From VXNE01 sp963668365 (lineage in GTDB: Bacteria > Pseudomonadota > Gammaproteobacteria > Pseudomonadales > Azotimanducaceae), in contig OY764266.1 of NCBI GenBank assembly GCA_963668365.1, positions 186,001 to 250,000 on the forward strand: a stretch of 64,000 bases of DNA. Reading direction: 5' to 3'. Below are positions 1-8,483 of this stretch, piece after piece. Made by a program: the position numbers and the translations under genes. The notes beneath the pieces were generated by a model. That model saw only the letters and a list, made by a program, of their open reading frames with translations. It did not search any database and was not told the DNA's origin. Numbering within the stretch: position 1 is the first letter of the stretch; every line of letters begins with the position of its first letter.

Positions 1-238
1 AAAGCTTGAGCTGGCGATGGGCGCAGCGATTGTCCACGGCGTGAAACGAACCGTCCTCGGCCCGAACCAGCGCAATCGAGCGCTTCCAGAAAACCACCTC
101 GACAACGGTTCCCGGCTTGACATTGCGCACCTCCTCAACCGCGTACCAGTAATCCGGGTCCATGCCCGCGGCGCGCGCCTTCTGACGCAGGTTGACGGCC
201 TCTTCGAAGCCGGGCGGTCCAGCCGGTGCTGCTTTCAT
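1..238 (-). CDS. Rieske-type aromatic oxygenase, N-terminal part (runs off the window)
   Basis: Only the first 79 codons are inside the window. The translation begins MKAAPAGPPGFEEAVN and ends in AVDNRCAHRQLKL, where the Cys-x-His pair is the first half of a Rieske [2Fe-2S] ligand set; the second C-x2-H half lies beyond the edge. Families with this N-terminus are the oxygenase components of ring-hydroxylating or O-demethylating Rieske monooxygenases, which need a separate reductase. The ATG overlaps the stop of the upstream SDR gene as ATGA, so the two are probably translationally coupled and act in one catabolic or biosynthetic route. Substrate cannot be inferred. Confidence 0.72.
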   Translation of the reverse strand, partial: MKAAPAGPPGFEEAVNLRQKARAAGMDPDYWYAVEEVRNVKPGTVVEVVFWKRSIALVRAEDGSFHAVDNRCAHRQLKL

Positions 239-1383
239 GGCGCGCCTCCATCGGCAGTTGCCCGCACGCGCGTGTCCGCCACCGCATGTTCCCCCTGCGC
301 CGCAGCGTTCGCGATAGGGCGTTTCGCCAGCGGATTGGTGATCGCCTTGCGCTGGTGGTAGTGGAACGCGTACGCGTCATGGACTGCGTCGCGGATGCTG
401 GTCGGCCGGTAGCCGAGCTCGCTTTTCGCCTTGTCGAGGTTGGCGTGACGGCGCTTTTTCAAAAGACGGATGGCGCCGGGCGTGAAACGCTGGGGAAAGT
501 CCGGATGAACCCGACTCAGGTAATAGCTGGCCGCCTCCGAGAAGACGTACATCAGGTTGGCCGGAATCCGCCGGCGCGGGCGCGGCATCCCCGAGACTTC
601 CTCGTATAGGTCCAGGATATCGGAGATGGTCTTGTATTCGCTGCTGAAGATGTATTTTTCGCCGGAGCGGCCATGGCGCATGCACAGCAGATGCCCCTCG
701 ACGATGTCCCGCGCAGCGACGAACTCGAACCCGCCGTCCACGAAGGCATGGAGCTTGCCGTCGGCGTAGTCGCACATCGTCCTGCCCAGGCGCGAGGGGA
801 AAAAGTCGGCACCCCCCACAACCGCGCAGCAGGTTGCGACGACCACATCCTGCCCTGCCGCCGCCGCCCGCCAGCACTCGTGCTCGACGAGCGCCTTGCT
901 GCGCTCGTAGGGCATGGTGCGCTCCATGGGGTAGAACTGCATGGTCTCGTCGCTGGGCGCCGAGGGGTCGTCCAGATCGTAGCCAACGGCGCTGAATGAG
1001 CCCGTGACCACCACCCTTCCGGCTTCGCGCTGCCGCGCCGCCCGCAGCACGTTGCGGGTACCCAGCACGTTGCACTCGTACACCTCGCGGCGATGGGCGC
1101 GAGTGCCGTCGATAGTGGAAACTTTCGCGGCGACGTGATAGACGCCCCGACAGCCCTTGATCGCCTGCCGGGTGGCGCTCAGGTCCCGGATGTCGCCGTA
1201 TGCGCGCTCAACCTCAAGGCCGTCCAGACCCTCGTTGTTGTCTTCGTGCCTCAGCAGCACCCGGACATGGACGCCGTCCTCGAGCAAGCGGCGGACGAGA
1301 TTGGCGCCGACATGACCGGCCGCGCCGGTCACGAAAACAGGCGCCACCGAAGAACGGACAGAAGTCAGAGTTCGTGGAGACAT
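235..1383 (-). CDS. NAD(P)-dependent epimerase/dehydratase (extended SDR)
   Basis: A 382-aa extended short-chain dehydrogenase. The nucleotide-binding motif TGAAGHVG lies at residues 19-26 and the catalytic pair YxxxK at Y159/K163 (PYERSKA). The overall pattern (MERTMPYERSK, later substrate-domain residues) resembles dihydroflavonol-4-reductase or 3-beta-hydroxysteroid dehydrogenase relatives. It would oxidise or reduce a hydroxyl/keto group, or epimerise a sugar nucleotide, in the cytoplasm. Its stop overlaps the start of the downstream Rieske oxygenase gene, which argues for a shared pathway on a ring or steroid-like substrate (inference). Confidence 0.8.
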   Translation of the reverse strand: MSPRTLTSVRSSVAPVFVTGAAGHVGANLVRRLLEDGVHVRVLLRHEDNNEGLDGLEVERAYGDIRDLSATRQAIKGCRGVYHVAAKVSTIDGTRAHRREVYECNVLGTRNVLRAARQREAGRVVVTGSFSAVGYDLDDPSAPSDETMQFYPMERTMPYERSKALVEHECWRAAAAGQDVVVATCCAVVGGADFFPSRLGRTMCDYADGKLHAFVDGGFEFVAARDIVEGHLLCMRHGRSGEKYIFSSEYKTISDILDLYEEVSGMPRPRRRIPANLMYVFSEAASYYLSRVHPDFPQRFTPGAIRLLKKRRHANLDKAKSELGYRPTSIRDAVHDAYAFHYHQRKAITNPLAKRPIANAAAQGEHAVADTRVRATADGGAP

Positions 1384-1549
1384 CCGAGCCCTATCTGATC
1401 AGGGTCTATGGGATGGAATGACCATCAATAGACGTTCAGTCGGATTGACTATACCGAAAACTCCGCGGAATTTTGTGTGGTTTGCCGTTCGTTTCGCGTG
1501 ATTTTCGCGACCTTGCGACCTCATAGGCTCTGTGTGCCGTTCCGCGACC

Positions 1550-2527
1550 CTACCGCCAGGCCACCTTGCCCGGGGAAGGTCCTCCCGCGCGCACGTCCTC
1601 GTCTGCCGGGACGATCCCGACCAGGTTTCGAAAGCACGTGATCCTGGCGGTTCGGATGAAATGCGCGACGAAGCTCAAATCGCGCTGCGCCGCGCGCACG
1701 GCCGCGTACAGATTGGGCCAGATGCCGTCCTCGCCCAGGGACTTGCCGACGACGTAGCCGCGCGCCACGTACTCGTGGAGCGCCCAGTTGGGCAGGCACG
1801 CCACGCCACGCCCCGTCGCGACGAGCTGCACCATCATCGCCGTCAGTTCGGCGCTTCGCATACGGGCAGGCTCGACCCCGGCGGGGTCAAGAAAGCGCTT
1901 GAAGATGTCCATGCGCGAGCGTTCCACGGGGTAGGTGATGAGGGTCTCGCCGGCGAGATCCCGGGGCGCGATCACGTCTTGCGCAGCCAATGGATGGTTC
2001 GAAGCCACGGCCAGTTGCGCTTCGTATCCGAACAGCGGCGCATACGCCAGGGCGGGGTCGTCGTTCGGATCCGCGGTCACGACGAGATCAAGATCCCCCC
2101 TGGCCAGGGCGGGCAGGGGATCGAAGTTGAACCCGCTCGCGATGTCGAGGTCCACCTCCGGCCGCCGGTCACGAAACTGATCGATGGCCGGCAACAGCCA
2201 CTCGAAACAGCTATGGCATTCGATGGCGAGGTGCAATCTCCCGGACTCGCCGCTCGCGTACAGGCCGATGTCGCGCGATGCCGCATGCACGAGGGGCAGC
2301 ACCTCGTCCGCGAGTTCAAGCAACCGCCTTCCCGCGGGTGTAAAGCGCACCGGCTTGGTCTTGCGGACGAACAGCGGGCAGCCCATCCGCGTCTCCAGCG
2401 CCTTGATCTGGTGCGAAAGCGCCGATTGCGTCAGAAAGACGCGCTCGGACGCCTCCACCAGGCTGCCGGTGTCCCGCAACGCGGTCAGGGTCCGAAGGTG
2501 CCGCAGGTCGAAGCTTGATATGAACAT
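1550..2527 (-). CDS. LysR-family transcriptional regulator, MetR-like
   Basis: A 325-aa LysR-type regulator. The winged HTH covers about residues 8-66 (LRHLRTLTALRDTGSLVEAS, then QSALSHQIKALE). The following FVRKTKPVRFTPAGRRLL stretch is very close to the MetR subgroup, which activates methionine genes with homocysteine as co-inducer. The effector-binding domain fills the rest. No metE or metF is adjacent; the neighbours are a small membrane protein and carboxylase genes, so the regulon is unknown and a methionine role is inference from subgroup only. A few residues precede the usual start of the family, so a slightly later start is possible. Confidence 0.82.
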   Translation of the reverse strand: MFISSFDLRHLRTLTALRDTGSLVEASERVFLTQSALSHQIKALETRMGCPLFVRKTKPVRFTPAGRRLLELADEVLPLVHAASRDIGLYASGESGRLHLAIECHSCFEWLLPAIDQFRDRRPEVDLDIASGFNFDPLPALARGDLDLVVTADPNDDPALAYAPLFGYEAQLAVASNHPLAAQDVIAPRDLAGETLITYPVERSRMDIFKRFLDPAGVEPARMRSAELTAMMVQLVATGRGVACLPNWALHEYVARGYVVGKSLGEDGIWPNLYAAVRAAQRDLSFVAHFIRTARITCFRNLVGIVPADEDVRAGGPSPGKVAWR

Positions 2528-2614
2528 TGCTCAAGATCAGGCAATCAGATCATGTGAAACGTTCATATTTTGGCGCGCAGAACATCCCGGGGCAACGGCC
2601 CTGGCAGTTCGGCA

Positions 2615-2803
2615 CTAGAGTCTTTCGATGGCGAAAAAGACGATCGCGAAGCAGAACGGAAAGGCGATCGCAAGATAGGCCAGGACGTTCAGTATCTCGT
2701 TCTGGCGCGAGTCTTCATTCAGCTTGAAGCGGGGACCGAGAGTCAGCCAGATCGCCGCACCGACGATGAAGCTCAAGATCAACGAAAGGACAACAGCGTG
2801 CAT
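2615..2803 (-). CDS. Small membrane protein, unknown function
   Basis: A 62-aa protein with two predicted membrane segments, about residues 3-22 (VVLSLILSFIVGAAIWLTL) and 40-60 (NVLAYLAIAFPFCFAIVFFA), separated by a short charged loop (FKLNEDSRQNE). It begins only 4 nt after the carboxyltransferase stop, so it is likely the last gene of the Uma2-biotin domain-hydratase-carboxyltransferase operon. I recognise no family. The arrangement of two hydrophobic segments, in frame and tightly spaced, makes a real gene likely. Confidence 0.6.
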   Translation of the reverse strand: MHAVVLSLILSFIVGAAIWLTLGPRFKLNEDSRQNEILNVLAYLAIAFPFCFAIVFFAIERL

Positions 2804-2807
2804 GGAG

Positions 2808-4361
2808 TCAGGGCCGAATGGGGAAAGACGTCGGACCGGTCAGGTCGTCAAGCAGGGGTTGGATCCAGTCGATCCACCTGCACAGCGCCGGCCGCGTTTC
2901 ACGCGGATCGATGAGTTCGTGCACGGCGAAGGATTCCGCCCTCGGGAACGGAGACCGCCCGGCGCGCAACTGTTCTTCCAGTTCGCGCCGCTTCGCCTGC
3001 GGATCGTCGGCCGCCGCGATTTCCCGTCGGAACGCCACTGCCACGCCGCCCTCCACCGGCAACGCCCCCGATTCAACCGAGGGCCAGGACAAAACATAAG
3101 CGTCCGCTCCGTAGTGTGCCGCAGTCGCGACGCCGAATCCCTTGTGCACCTGGATCGAAGCCCACGGCACCGAGGCCTGTACGGCCGCGCAGACAGCGGC
3201 CATGCCGTAGCGGATCGTGCCCTTGCGTTCGGCCTCCGGGCCGATCATGAACCCGGGTTGATCGACGAAATTGACGATGGGCAGATGGAACGTGTCGCAC
3301 ATCTCGACGAAACGACGATACTTCTGCGCCGCCTCCGCCGTCATTGCCCCGGCGTAGACCTTGCAGTCGTTCGCCAATACGCCGACGGGTTGACCATCGA
3401 GCCGCGCCAGGCCCGCAATCTGGCTGCGGCCGTAGGTAGCACCAATCTCGAAGAACGAGTCGACATCCATCACCATGCGAACGATGGCCCGCATGTCGAA
3501 ACCCATCCTGGCGTTCTTCGGCACGGCGTCAAGAAGATCCTCCTCCATCCGTTCGGGATCGTCGTCGCCTGACGTTCTCGGGGCACGCTGATAGACACTC
3601 GAGGGCAGGTAGCTCAAAAAGCGGCGGGTTTGTGCGAACGCACCGCGCTCATCCTCGGCAATATTGTCGACGATACCGCTGCGGGCATGGACCTGGGCCC
3701 CGCCAAGTTCGTCCTTTGTCATGGTAACCCCGAGGGCACGTTCGACGAGCGCCGGTCCGCCGATCAGTATCTGCGCGGTGTCCCGGCTCATGACCGAGAA
3801 ATGGGAAGCGACGAGTCGCCCGGCAGGGAACCCCGCCACCGCACCGCAGGCGATGGAGACGATCGGCACCTGGCCCATGGCGTCGGCGATGATACGAAAA
3901 CGCGGCGCCGAGAACACCGGCTCGCCGACGGTGCCGCCGCGGCGCCCGCCACCCTTTACGCTGCCGCCTCCGCCTTCGAGCATCCGCACCAGCGGCGCCT
4001 TGTATCTGACCGCCAGGTGTTCCGCGTAGACGCTCTTGCGCAGTCCGGCGGCATTCGGAGAGCCGCCCTTGAGCGTGAAGTCCTCGCCACCCGCGACCAC
4101 GCGACGACCTTCGATGTTGCCGAAACCGACCACGTAGTTGGCCGGCACGTAGCCCAGGAACTTGTCGTTCTCGTCGTAGTCCGGGATCGCAGTCGCCTTG
4201 CCCTGCTCTTCGAACGTGCCCCGATCGAGCAACGCGTCGAGGCGCTCGCGGATGGTCAGCCTGCCCTGCGCATGCTGCTTCGCGATGCCTTCCTTGCCGC
4301 CCTGCTGCCTGGCGAGTTTCCGCCGCCGGTGGATTTCCCAGACTTCCTCTTTCCAACTCAT
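2808..4361 (-). CDS. Acyl-CoA carboxylase, carboxyltransferase (beta) subunit
   Basis: A 517-aa carboxyltransferase of the propionyl-/methylcrotonyl-CoA carboxylase beta family, close to the usual 510-540 aa. It moves CO2 from biotin to an acyl-CoA. Family signatures include the N-terminal acyl-CoA-binding half (GKATAIPDYDENDKFLGYVP, then EGGGGSVKGGGRRGG) and the C-terminal half with FVDQPGFMIGPEAE and the GVATAAHYGADAYVLSWP region. It starts 4 nt after the enoyl-CoA hydratase stop. A separate 73-aa biotin domain is encoded upstream, but no biotin carboxylase lies in the window, so that subunit must be elsewhere. The acyl-CoA substrate cannot be fixed from sequence alone. Confidence 0.85.
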   Translation of the reverse strand: MSWKEEVWEIHRRRKLARQQGGKEGIAKQHAQGRLTIRERLDALLDRGTFEEQGKATAIPDYDENDKFLGYVPANYVVGFGNIEGRRVVAGGEDFTLKGGSPNAAGLRKSVYAEHLAVRYKAPLVRMLEGGGGSVKGGGRRGGTVGEPVFSAPRFRIIADAMGQVPIVSIACGAVAGFPAGRLVASHFSVMSRDTAQILIGGPALVERALGVTMTKDELGGAQVHARSGIVDNIAEDERGAFAQTRRFLSYLPSSVYQRAPRTSGDDDPERMEEDLLDAVPKNARMGFDMRAIVRMVMDVDSFFEIGATYGRSQIAGLARLDGQPVGVLANDCKVYAGAMTAEAAQKYRRFVEMCDTFHLPIVNFVDQPGFMIGPEAERKGTIRYGMAAVCAAVQASVPWASIQVHKGFGVATAAHYGADAYVLSWPSVESGALPVEGGVAVAFRREIAAADDPQAKRRELEEQLRAGRSPFPRAESFAVHELIDPRETRPALCRWIDWIQPLLDDLTGPTSFPIRP

Positions 4362-4365
4362 CTTC

Positions 4366-5178
4366 TTAGTCCGCGTCCTCGAACTCGGGCGCCCGGTTTT
4401 CGAAATTGGCCGTGACGGCTTCGATCTGGTTCGGCGTGCCGATCAGGCCGTCTTGCAGCTTGGCTTCGAGCCCGAGGCCCAGGGAAGGCTCGGCCCGCCA
4501 ACTCTCCTCGAGCAGCCGTTTGTCCGCACGTACCGCGTCCGGCGATCTGCAAGCGATTTCCTTCGCCAGTGCCGTGGCCTCCGCCAGGGGGTCCTCCGCC
4601 GTCCGGGTGACGAGTCCCATCGCGGCCGCGTCCACGCCACTCACGATCCGGCCCGTGAACACCAGTTCCTTGGCAACATCCAGCGTCACCAGGTCGCGCA
4701 AAGTCTGCGTGATAGACATGTCGGGTACGAGGCCCCACTTGATCTCCATGATCGAGAGCCTCGCATCTTCTCGCGCGATGCGAATATCCGCGCCGAGCGC
4801 GATCTGGCATCCACCACCGAAGGCCACGCCATGAATGGCGGCGATCACCGGTACCGGCAGCCGCTTCCAGACCAGCGCGGGGCGCTGCGCGAAGTTCTCT
4901 GGACTCCGCGATTCCGACAACACGTCCTTGACGCGACCGGCGCCGCGTCCCGATGGACCCGCCATGGCGGAAAAACTCGCGAAGTCGAGACCGGAGCAGA
5001 ATCCACGACCGTTGCCGGACAGCACGACGGCGCGGATGTCGCCTGAATTCATCAGGCTCTCACCTGCTTCGGTGATTGCTCCGAACATTTCCGGCGACAG
5101 GGCGTTGTACTTCTCGGGACGATTCAGACGGACATCCGCCACGCCGTCCTTCCTGTCGATAGTGACAAGATCGGGCAC
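4366..5178 (-). CDS. Enoyl-CoA hydratase/isomerase (crotonase family)
   Basis: A crotonase-fold enzyme of about 270 aa from the GTG at 5178, which is preceded by GGGAAAG; an in-frame GTG at 5214 would add 12 atypical residues. Family blocks are visible: VRLNRPEKYNALSPEM near the N-terminus, the oxyanion-hole segment VVLSGNGRGFCSGLDFASF, and the second-helix block IAAIHGVAFGGGCQIALGADIRIA. It would hydrate or isomerise an enoyl-CoA. It sits between the biotin domain and the carboxyltransferase, which suggests a degradation route in which a carboxylation and a hydration step follow each other, as in leucine or isoprenoid breakdown (inference). Confidence 0.85.
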   Translation of the reverse strand: MPDLVTIDRKDGVADVRLNRPEKYNALSPEMFGAITEAGESLMNSGDIRAVVLSGNGRGFCSGLDFASFSAMAGPSGRGAGRVKDVLSESRSPENFAQRPALVWKRLPVPVIAAIHGVAFGGGCQIALGADIRIAREDARLSIMEIKWGLVPDMSITQTLRDLVTLDVAKELVFTGRIVSGVDAAAMGLVTRTAEDPLAEATALAKEIACRSPDAVRADKRLLEESWRAEPSLGLGLEAKLQDGLIGTPNQIEAVTANFENRAPEFEDAD

Positions 5179-5262
5179 TTGTCTTTCCCGCCAGCAAAAG
5201 CAAAAGTCTGACACAAGCGCCGGGAGACGACCATTGCCGCCACACTCCCGGAGCAGGAGTAG

Positions 5263-5484
5263 TCAGGTCGCGATGACAGCCACTACCTGGTCTTCCTGAA
5301 CCGGTTCATCCGGTGCCACCCGCAGTTCGGCCACGGTACCCGCTCGGGGACTTTCGACCGGAATCTCCATCTTCATCGATTCCAGGATGACAAGGATGTC
5401 CCCTTCGGCGACCTGATCGCCCACGCCCACCTCGACCTTCCAGACCTTGCCAGTGACCTCGCTCTCGATTTCGACCCGCGCCAT
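5263..5484 (-). CDS. Free-standing biotin attachment domain protein (BCCP-like)
   Basis: A 73-aa protein that is nothing but a biotinyl/lipoyl domain. The attachment motif reads ESMKME, with the modified lysine at residue 38 in the expected hairpin, and the fold is complete on both sides (VEVGVGDQVAEGDILVILES, then VAELRVAPDEPVQEDQVVAVI). ESMKM favours biotin over lipoate. It would shuttle carboxybiotin between a biotin carboxylase, absent here, and the carboxyltransferase encoded two genes downstream. Its ATG directly abuts the TAG of the preceding Uma2-type gene. Confidence 0.85.
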   Translation of the reverse strand: MARVEIESEVTGKVWKVEVGVGDQVAEGDILVILESMKMEIPVESPRAGTVAELRVAPDEPVQEDQVVAVIAT

Positions 5485-6264
5485 CTATCGTCCCTGCTGT
5501 CCTTCAGACCTTCGTAGCCGTTGCTCCAATATAGCGATTCGCCTTTCCGCTAGCCGCGCCTGTGACTCGTGCAACCGTCGGAACTCAGTGTAGGTAGGCA
5601 CGACCTCGCCCGTCTTCAGATCGCGGAACCGCAACACCTCGTCCTCAAGGAACAACTCCGCGCCGAGCACATCGCTCCGTGTGCCGCCGGACGGCGAGAC
5701 TGGAATCTCCTCGTAGACCCCGGCGTCGTTCAGGCGGCGCCCGACGATCGGCGCGGGAAGCTTGTCGAGCAGATCGACTATCCAGAACTCCGGTACGCCG
5801 AGGTCTCGGTACAGGCCCGGCTTGACCTCCACATCCCTTCGCCACGTCTTCACCGACAGCGCCTCCAGCGCGAAGTCCGGCACCTTGCGCTCCTCCCACA
5901 GTTTGTAGGAAAGGCGATGATGGCCTCCCACGCCGAGCGCCACCATCAGGTCTGGCGAGAGCACCGCGTGAGGATTGTCCCGCTCGAACAGAAACGCCAG
6001 GTCACTTGCGACCAGGGCGTCGGGCAGGTGCGCGAGCAGCGACTGCGCCGCATACAGGCCGTACGCGAGCGATTCTCCGTGGCGTGTGCTCTCCGACACC
6101 CTGCCGTCCCTGTAGACAAAGCCGTCGTCGTCAAGTTCGACCGGCGGCACCGGCCGATACAAGGCCTCGGCGTGAATCTCGGAAAGCCGCCGCTGCGGCT
6201 CGGATAGCCTGCGCACACTGATGTCGGTTGACGAACCGGCAGGCAAGGATTTGGGTTGCATCAT
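5485..6264 (-). CDS. Uma2-family (DUF820) putative endonuclease-fold protein
   Basis: About 259 aa from the ATG at 6264. The region LSPDLMVALG... PDFALEALSVKTWRRD...KPGLYRDLGVPEFWIVD is the Uma2/DUF820 core, a PD-(D/E)XK-like fold whose acidic and lysine residues fall in PDL, ALE and the VKxxxYxxLGVPEFWIVD block. A C-terminal helix (FRRLHESQARLAERRIAILEQRLRR) looks coiled coil. Uma2 proteins are often multicopy and of unsettled function. The gene directly precedes the biotin-domain gene with no intergenic base, but a functional link to carboxylation is doubtful. Confidence 0.75.
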   Translation of the reverse strand: MMQPKSLPAGSSTDISVRRLSEPQRRLSEIHAEALYRPVPPVELDDDGFVYRDGRVSESTRHGESLAYGLYAAQSLLAHLPDALVASDLAFLFERDNPHAVLSPDLMVALGVGGHHRLSYKLWEERKVPDFALEALSVKTWRRDVEVKPGLYRDLGVPEFWIVDLLDKLPAPIVGRRLNDAGVYEEIPVSPSGGTRSDVLGAELFLEDEVLRFRDLKTGEVVPTYTEFRRLHESQARLAERRIAILEQRLRRSEGQQGR

Positions 6265-6375
6265 GGCAACGTACCATAACAACTCTTGGACGGCGACGCG
6301 GGTAGAGAGCATCCAACAAGACCGGGCCAATGCGTTAGAGACATTGGCTATTCGGAACGTGGGAAATTCGCTTCG

Positions 6376-7191
6376 CTACACCACAAGGTGCCCCGTTTCG
6401 TTCAGACTCCGCACATTCCGTTCGCCGGTAGAGGCACACAGAAAACGGCTGATGCTGCCGTAAGCCACATCGATGAAGAGGCCGGGGGATATGCCGAGCA
6501 CCTTTGCGGTCCAGACGTTGACCACGCCACCGTGACAGAACACCGCAACGCGCCGCCCGGCATTGGCGCCGATGATTTCCTCCATTCCCCTTGTGACCCG
6601 CATCGCGAATTCGGCCATATCCACTTCTTCCCCGTAGCCCCCATCGACGAACGCTTTCCAGGCGGGGTAGTCCTCCCGTTTCAGTTCCTCCATGGGAATG
6701 TAATGCGACGCGTCACGGTCATACTCCGCGACAGATTCGTGAATGACCGGATGCAGGTCCAGGCTGTGGGCAAGAGGTTGCGCGGTCTCGAGGGCGCGGC
6801 GCAGCGGGCTCGCGTAGATGGCATCGATGGCCTCTCGACTTAGCCACTCCCCCACCTGACGCGCCTGTTGCCAGCCGGCCTCCGACAATTCTGGGTCCGC
6901 GCGACCTTGAGCAAGTTCCACGCGCTCCGGCAAACCGTGGCGGACGAGGGTGAGTTCCAACGGGTGCTTCCGGGCCGCAAAGCGCCATACCCTGCACGGT
7001 GCGCGGTTCGGCGTCAATGCGAGAGCAGGCGAGAGCAGGCGGACCGTTTTCGATGCCGGCCACGATTCGCATCGAAAGAACCCGTGGCTGTCATGCAGTG
7101 TGGAACTATTCTGCTCGGCTCGAACAGGCCATCGGAAGCGCCGGTTCAGCCAAAGCGACTGCCTTGTGAATCCGGGTTCCCTTCGGATCAC
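6376..7191 (-). CDS. Histidine phosphatase (phosphoglycerate mutase superfamily)
   Basis: The catalytic RHG motif is in LTLVRHGLPERVELAQGRAD, followed by LSEAGWQQARQVGEWL, YASPLRRALETAQPLA and the second catalytic histidine in VAVFCHGGVVNVW. This is a histidine phosphatase of the GpmB/SixA/PhoE type, substrate unknown. The frame is open to a GTG at 7191 that overlaps the previous stop as GTGA, but this gives about 80 residues before RHG where the family normally has fewer than 15. The true start may be much further in; I found no clear ATG or ribosome-binding site that settles it. Confidence 0.75.
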   Translation of the reverse strand: MIRREPGFTRQSLWLNRRFRWPVRAEQNSSTLHDSHGFFRCESWPASKTVRLLSPALALTPNRAPCRVWRFAARKHPLELTLVRHGLPERVELAQGRADPELSEAGWQQARQVGEWLSREAIDAIYASPLRRALETAQPLAHSLDLHPVIHESVAEYDRDASHYIPMEELKREDYPAWKAFVDGGYGEEVDMAEFAMRVTRGMEEIIGANAGRRVAVFCHGGVVNVWTAKVLGISPGLFIDVAYGSISRFLCASTGERNVRSLNETGHLVV

Positions 7192-7499
7192 GCATTGCGA
7201 TCACCGCGGTACTCCCGCCACGCCGCCACGAATCCTCCGAGCTTCTGGTTTCCCGCCGCATGGGCGCGTTCGACGGCGGCGACGACGGCGTCCACGACCG
7301 CGCCATCGAGTTGCAGCTCAAACATGTCGGTGCCGGGACCGCCCTTGTGGCCCTCGGGTTTGGGGAGCGGCTTGCCCGAGGTTGCGGCGAGCAGGCGTTC
7401 GGCCACGGAAGAATCCACCAGTTCCGCCGTGCGCTCGAGCATCCAGCGCGAGACCACCCCCGGCGTGTCGCAGCGTCTCTTGTATTCGTCCCAATCCAT
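7188..7499 (-). CDS. Conserved-looking small protein downstream of purC
   Basis: A 103-aa soluble protein starting MDWDEYKRRCDTPGVVSRWM and containing a long C-terminal helical stretch (LDGAVVDAVVAAVERAHAAG). I do not recognise the family. It begins about 18 nt after purC on the same strand, and its TGA overlaps the next candidate start, so it is probably co-transcribed with purC. Base composition and codon use match the neighbours, and the ATG is well placed. Confidence 0.55.
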   Translation of the reverse strand: MDWDEYKRRCDTPGVVSRWMLERTAELVDSSVAERLLAATSGKPLPKPEGHKGGPGTDMFELQLDGAVVDAVVAAVERAHAAGNQKLGGFVAAWREYRGDRNA

Positions 7500-7517
7500 G
7501 ATTCAGGACGTGCCGGC

Positions 7518-8459
7518 TTACGCCTTTAGGTCGAGCGGTGCCCCAGTCAGTCTTTCGTACGCCTCGAGATACCGCGCCATGCTGTTCTCGACGACATCGT
7601 CGGGCAGTTTCGGACCGGGAGGCGTCTTGTCCCATTCGCCGGCGTCGACCACCGTCTCCAGGTAGTTGCGCACGTACTGCTTGTCGAAGCTCGGCTGTTC
7701 CTGGCCTGGCTGCCACTGATCCGCCGGCCAGAACCGCGAACTGTCGGGCGTGAATATCTCGTCGATGAGAATGGGTTCGGACTGCCCGTCGAGACGCCCG
7801 AACTCGAACTTCGTGTCCGCCAGGATGATGCCCCGCTCCCGCGCGTACGCGCTCGCCTCCGAGTACAGGCGCAGCGTGGCGTCGGACAGCCACTGCATCG
7901 TCTCCTCGCCGACAATCGCCGCGCCCTGCTCGAAAGAGATGTTCTCGTCGTGCAGGCCGGCCTCCGCCTTGGTCGAGGGCGTGAAGAGCGGTTCGGCGAG
8001 GCGCGAGGAATTCTGCAGTCCTTGCGGCAGCGCTATGCCGCAGACGGCTCCCGTTCGCTGGTAGTCGCTCCATCCGGTGCCGGTGATGTATCCGCGCGCG
8101 ATGCACTCCACCGGAATGACCTCGCAGGCCCGGCACAGCATAATGCGCCCCCGCAGGTCTTCGCGTTCTTCGGCCGTGATACCCGGCACGTCCGCCGGAT
8201 CGGTCGAAACGAGGTGATGGCCGAAGCTGTCGGCGAATCGCTCGAACCAGAACCGCGATATCTGCGTCAGCACCACCCCCTTGCCGGGCAGTCCGTTCTC
8301 CAGGACGACATCGAACGCGCTGATGCGGTCGGTGGCGACGATCAGCAGGCCCGGATCCCCGCCGGGCAGCGTGACATCGTAAAGATCCCTGACCTTGCCG
8401 GAGCGGCGGTTGGGTAGGCCAAGATCGGTTTCCATTACAAGTTGCATGGGTTCGTCCAT
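7518..8459 (-). CDS. purC: Phosphoribosylaminoimidazole-succinocarboxamide synthase
   Basis: A 313-aa SAICAR synthase, which joins aspartate to CAIR with ATP in purine biosynthesis. Signature blocks are GKVRDLYDV near the N-terminus, LLIVATDRISAFDVVL, the CEVIPVECIARGYITGTGW block and ILADTKFEFG with DEIFTPDSSRFW. The length matches the longer, fungal- or Bacteroidetes-like PurC form of about 300 aa rather than the 237-aa E. coli form. No purine operon surrounds it. Confidence 0.93.
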   Translation of the reverse strand: MDEPMQLVMETDLGLPNRRSGKVRDLYDVTLPGGDPGLLIVATDRISAFDVVLENGLPGKGVVLTQISRFWFERFADSFGHHLVSTDPADVPGITAEEREDLRGRIMLCRACEVIPVECIARGYITGTGWSDYQRTGAVCGIALPQGLQNSSRLAEPLFTPSTKAEAGLHDENISFEQGAAIVGEETMQWLSDATLRLYSEASAYARERGIILADTKFEFGRLDGQSEPILIDEIFTPDSSRFWPADQWQPGQEQPSFDKQYVRNYLETVVDAGEWDKTPPGPKLPDDVVENSMARYLEAYERLTGAPLDLKA

Positions 8460-8483
8460 TTCGATTCGCGATGATTGTGTCGC

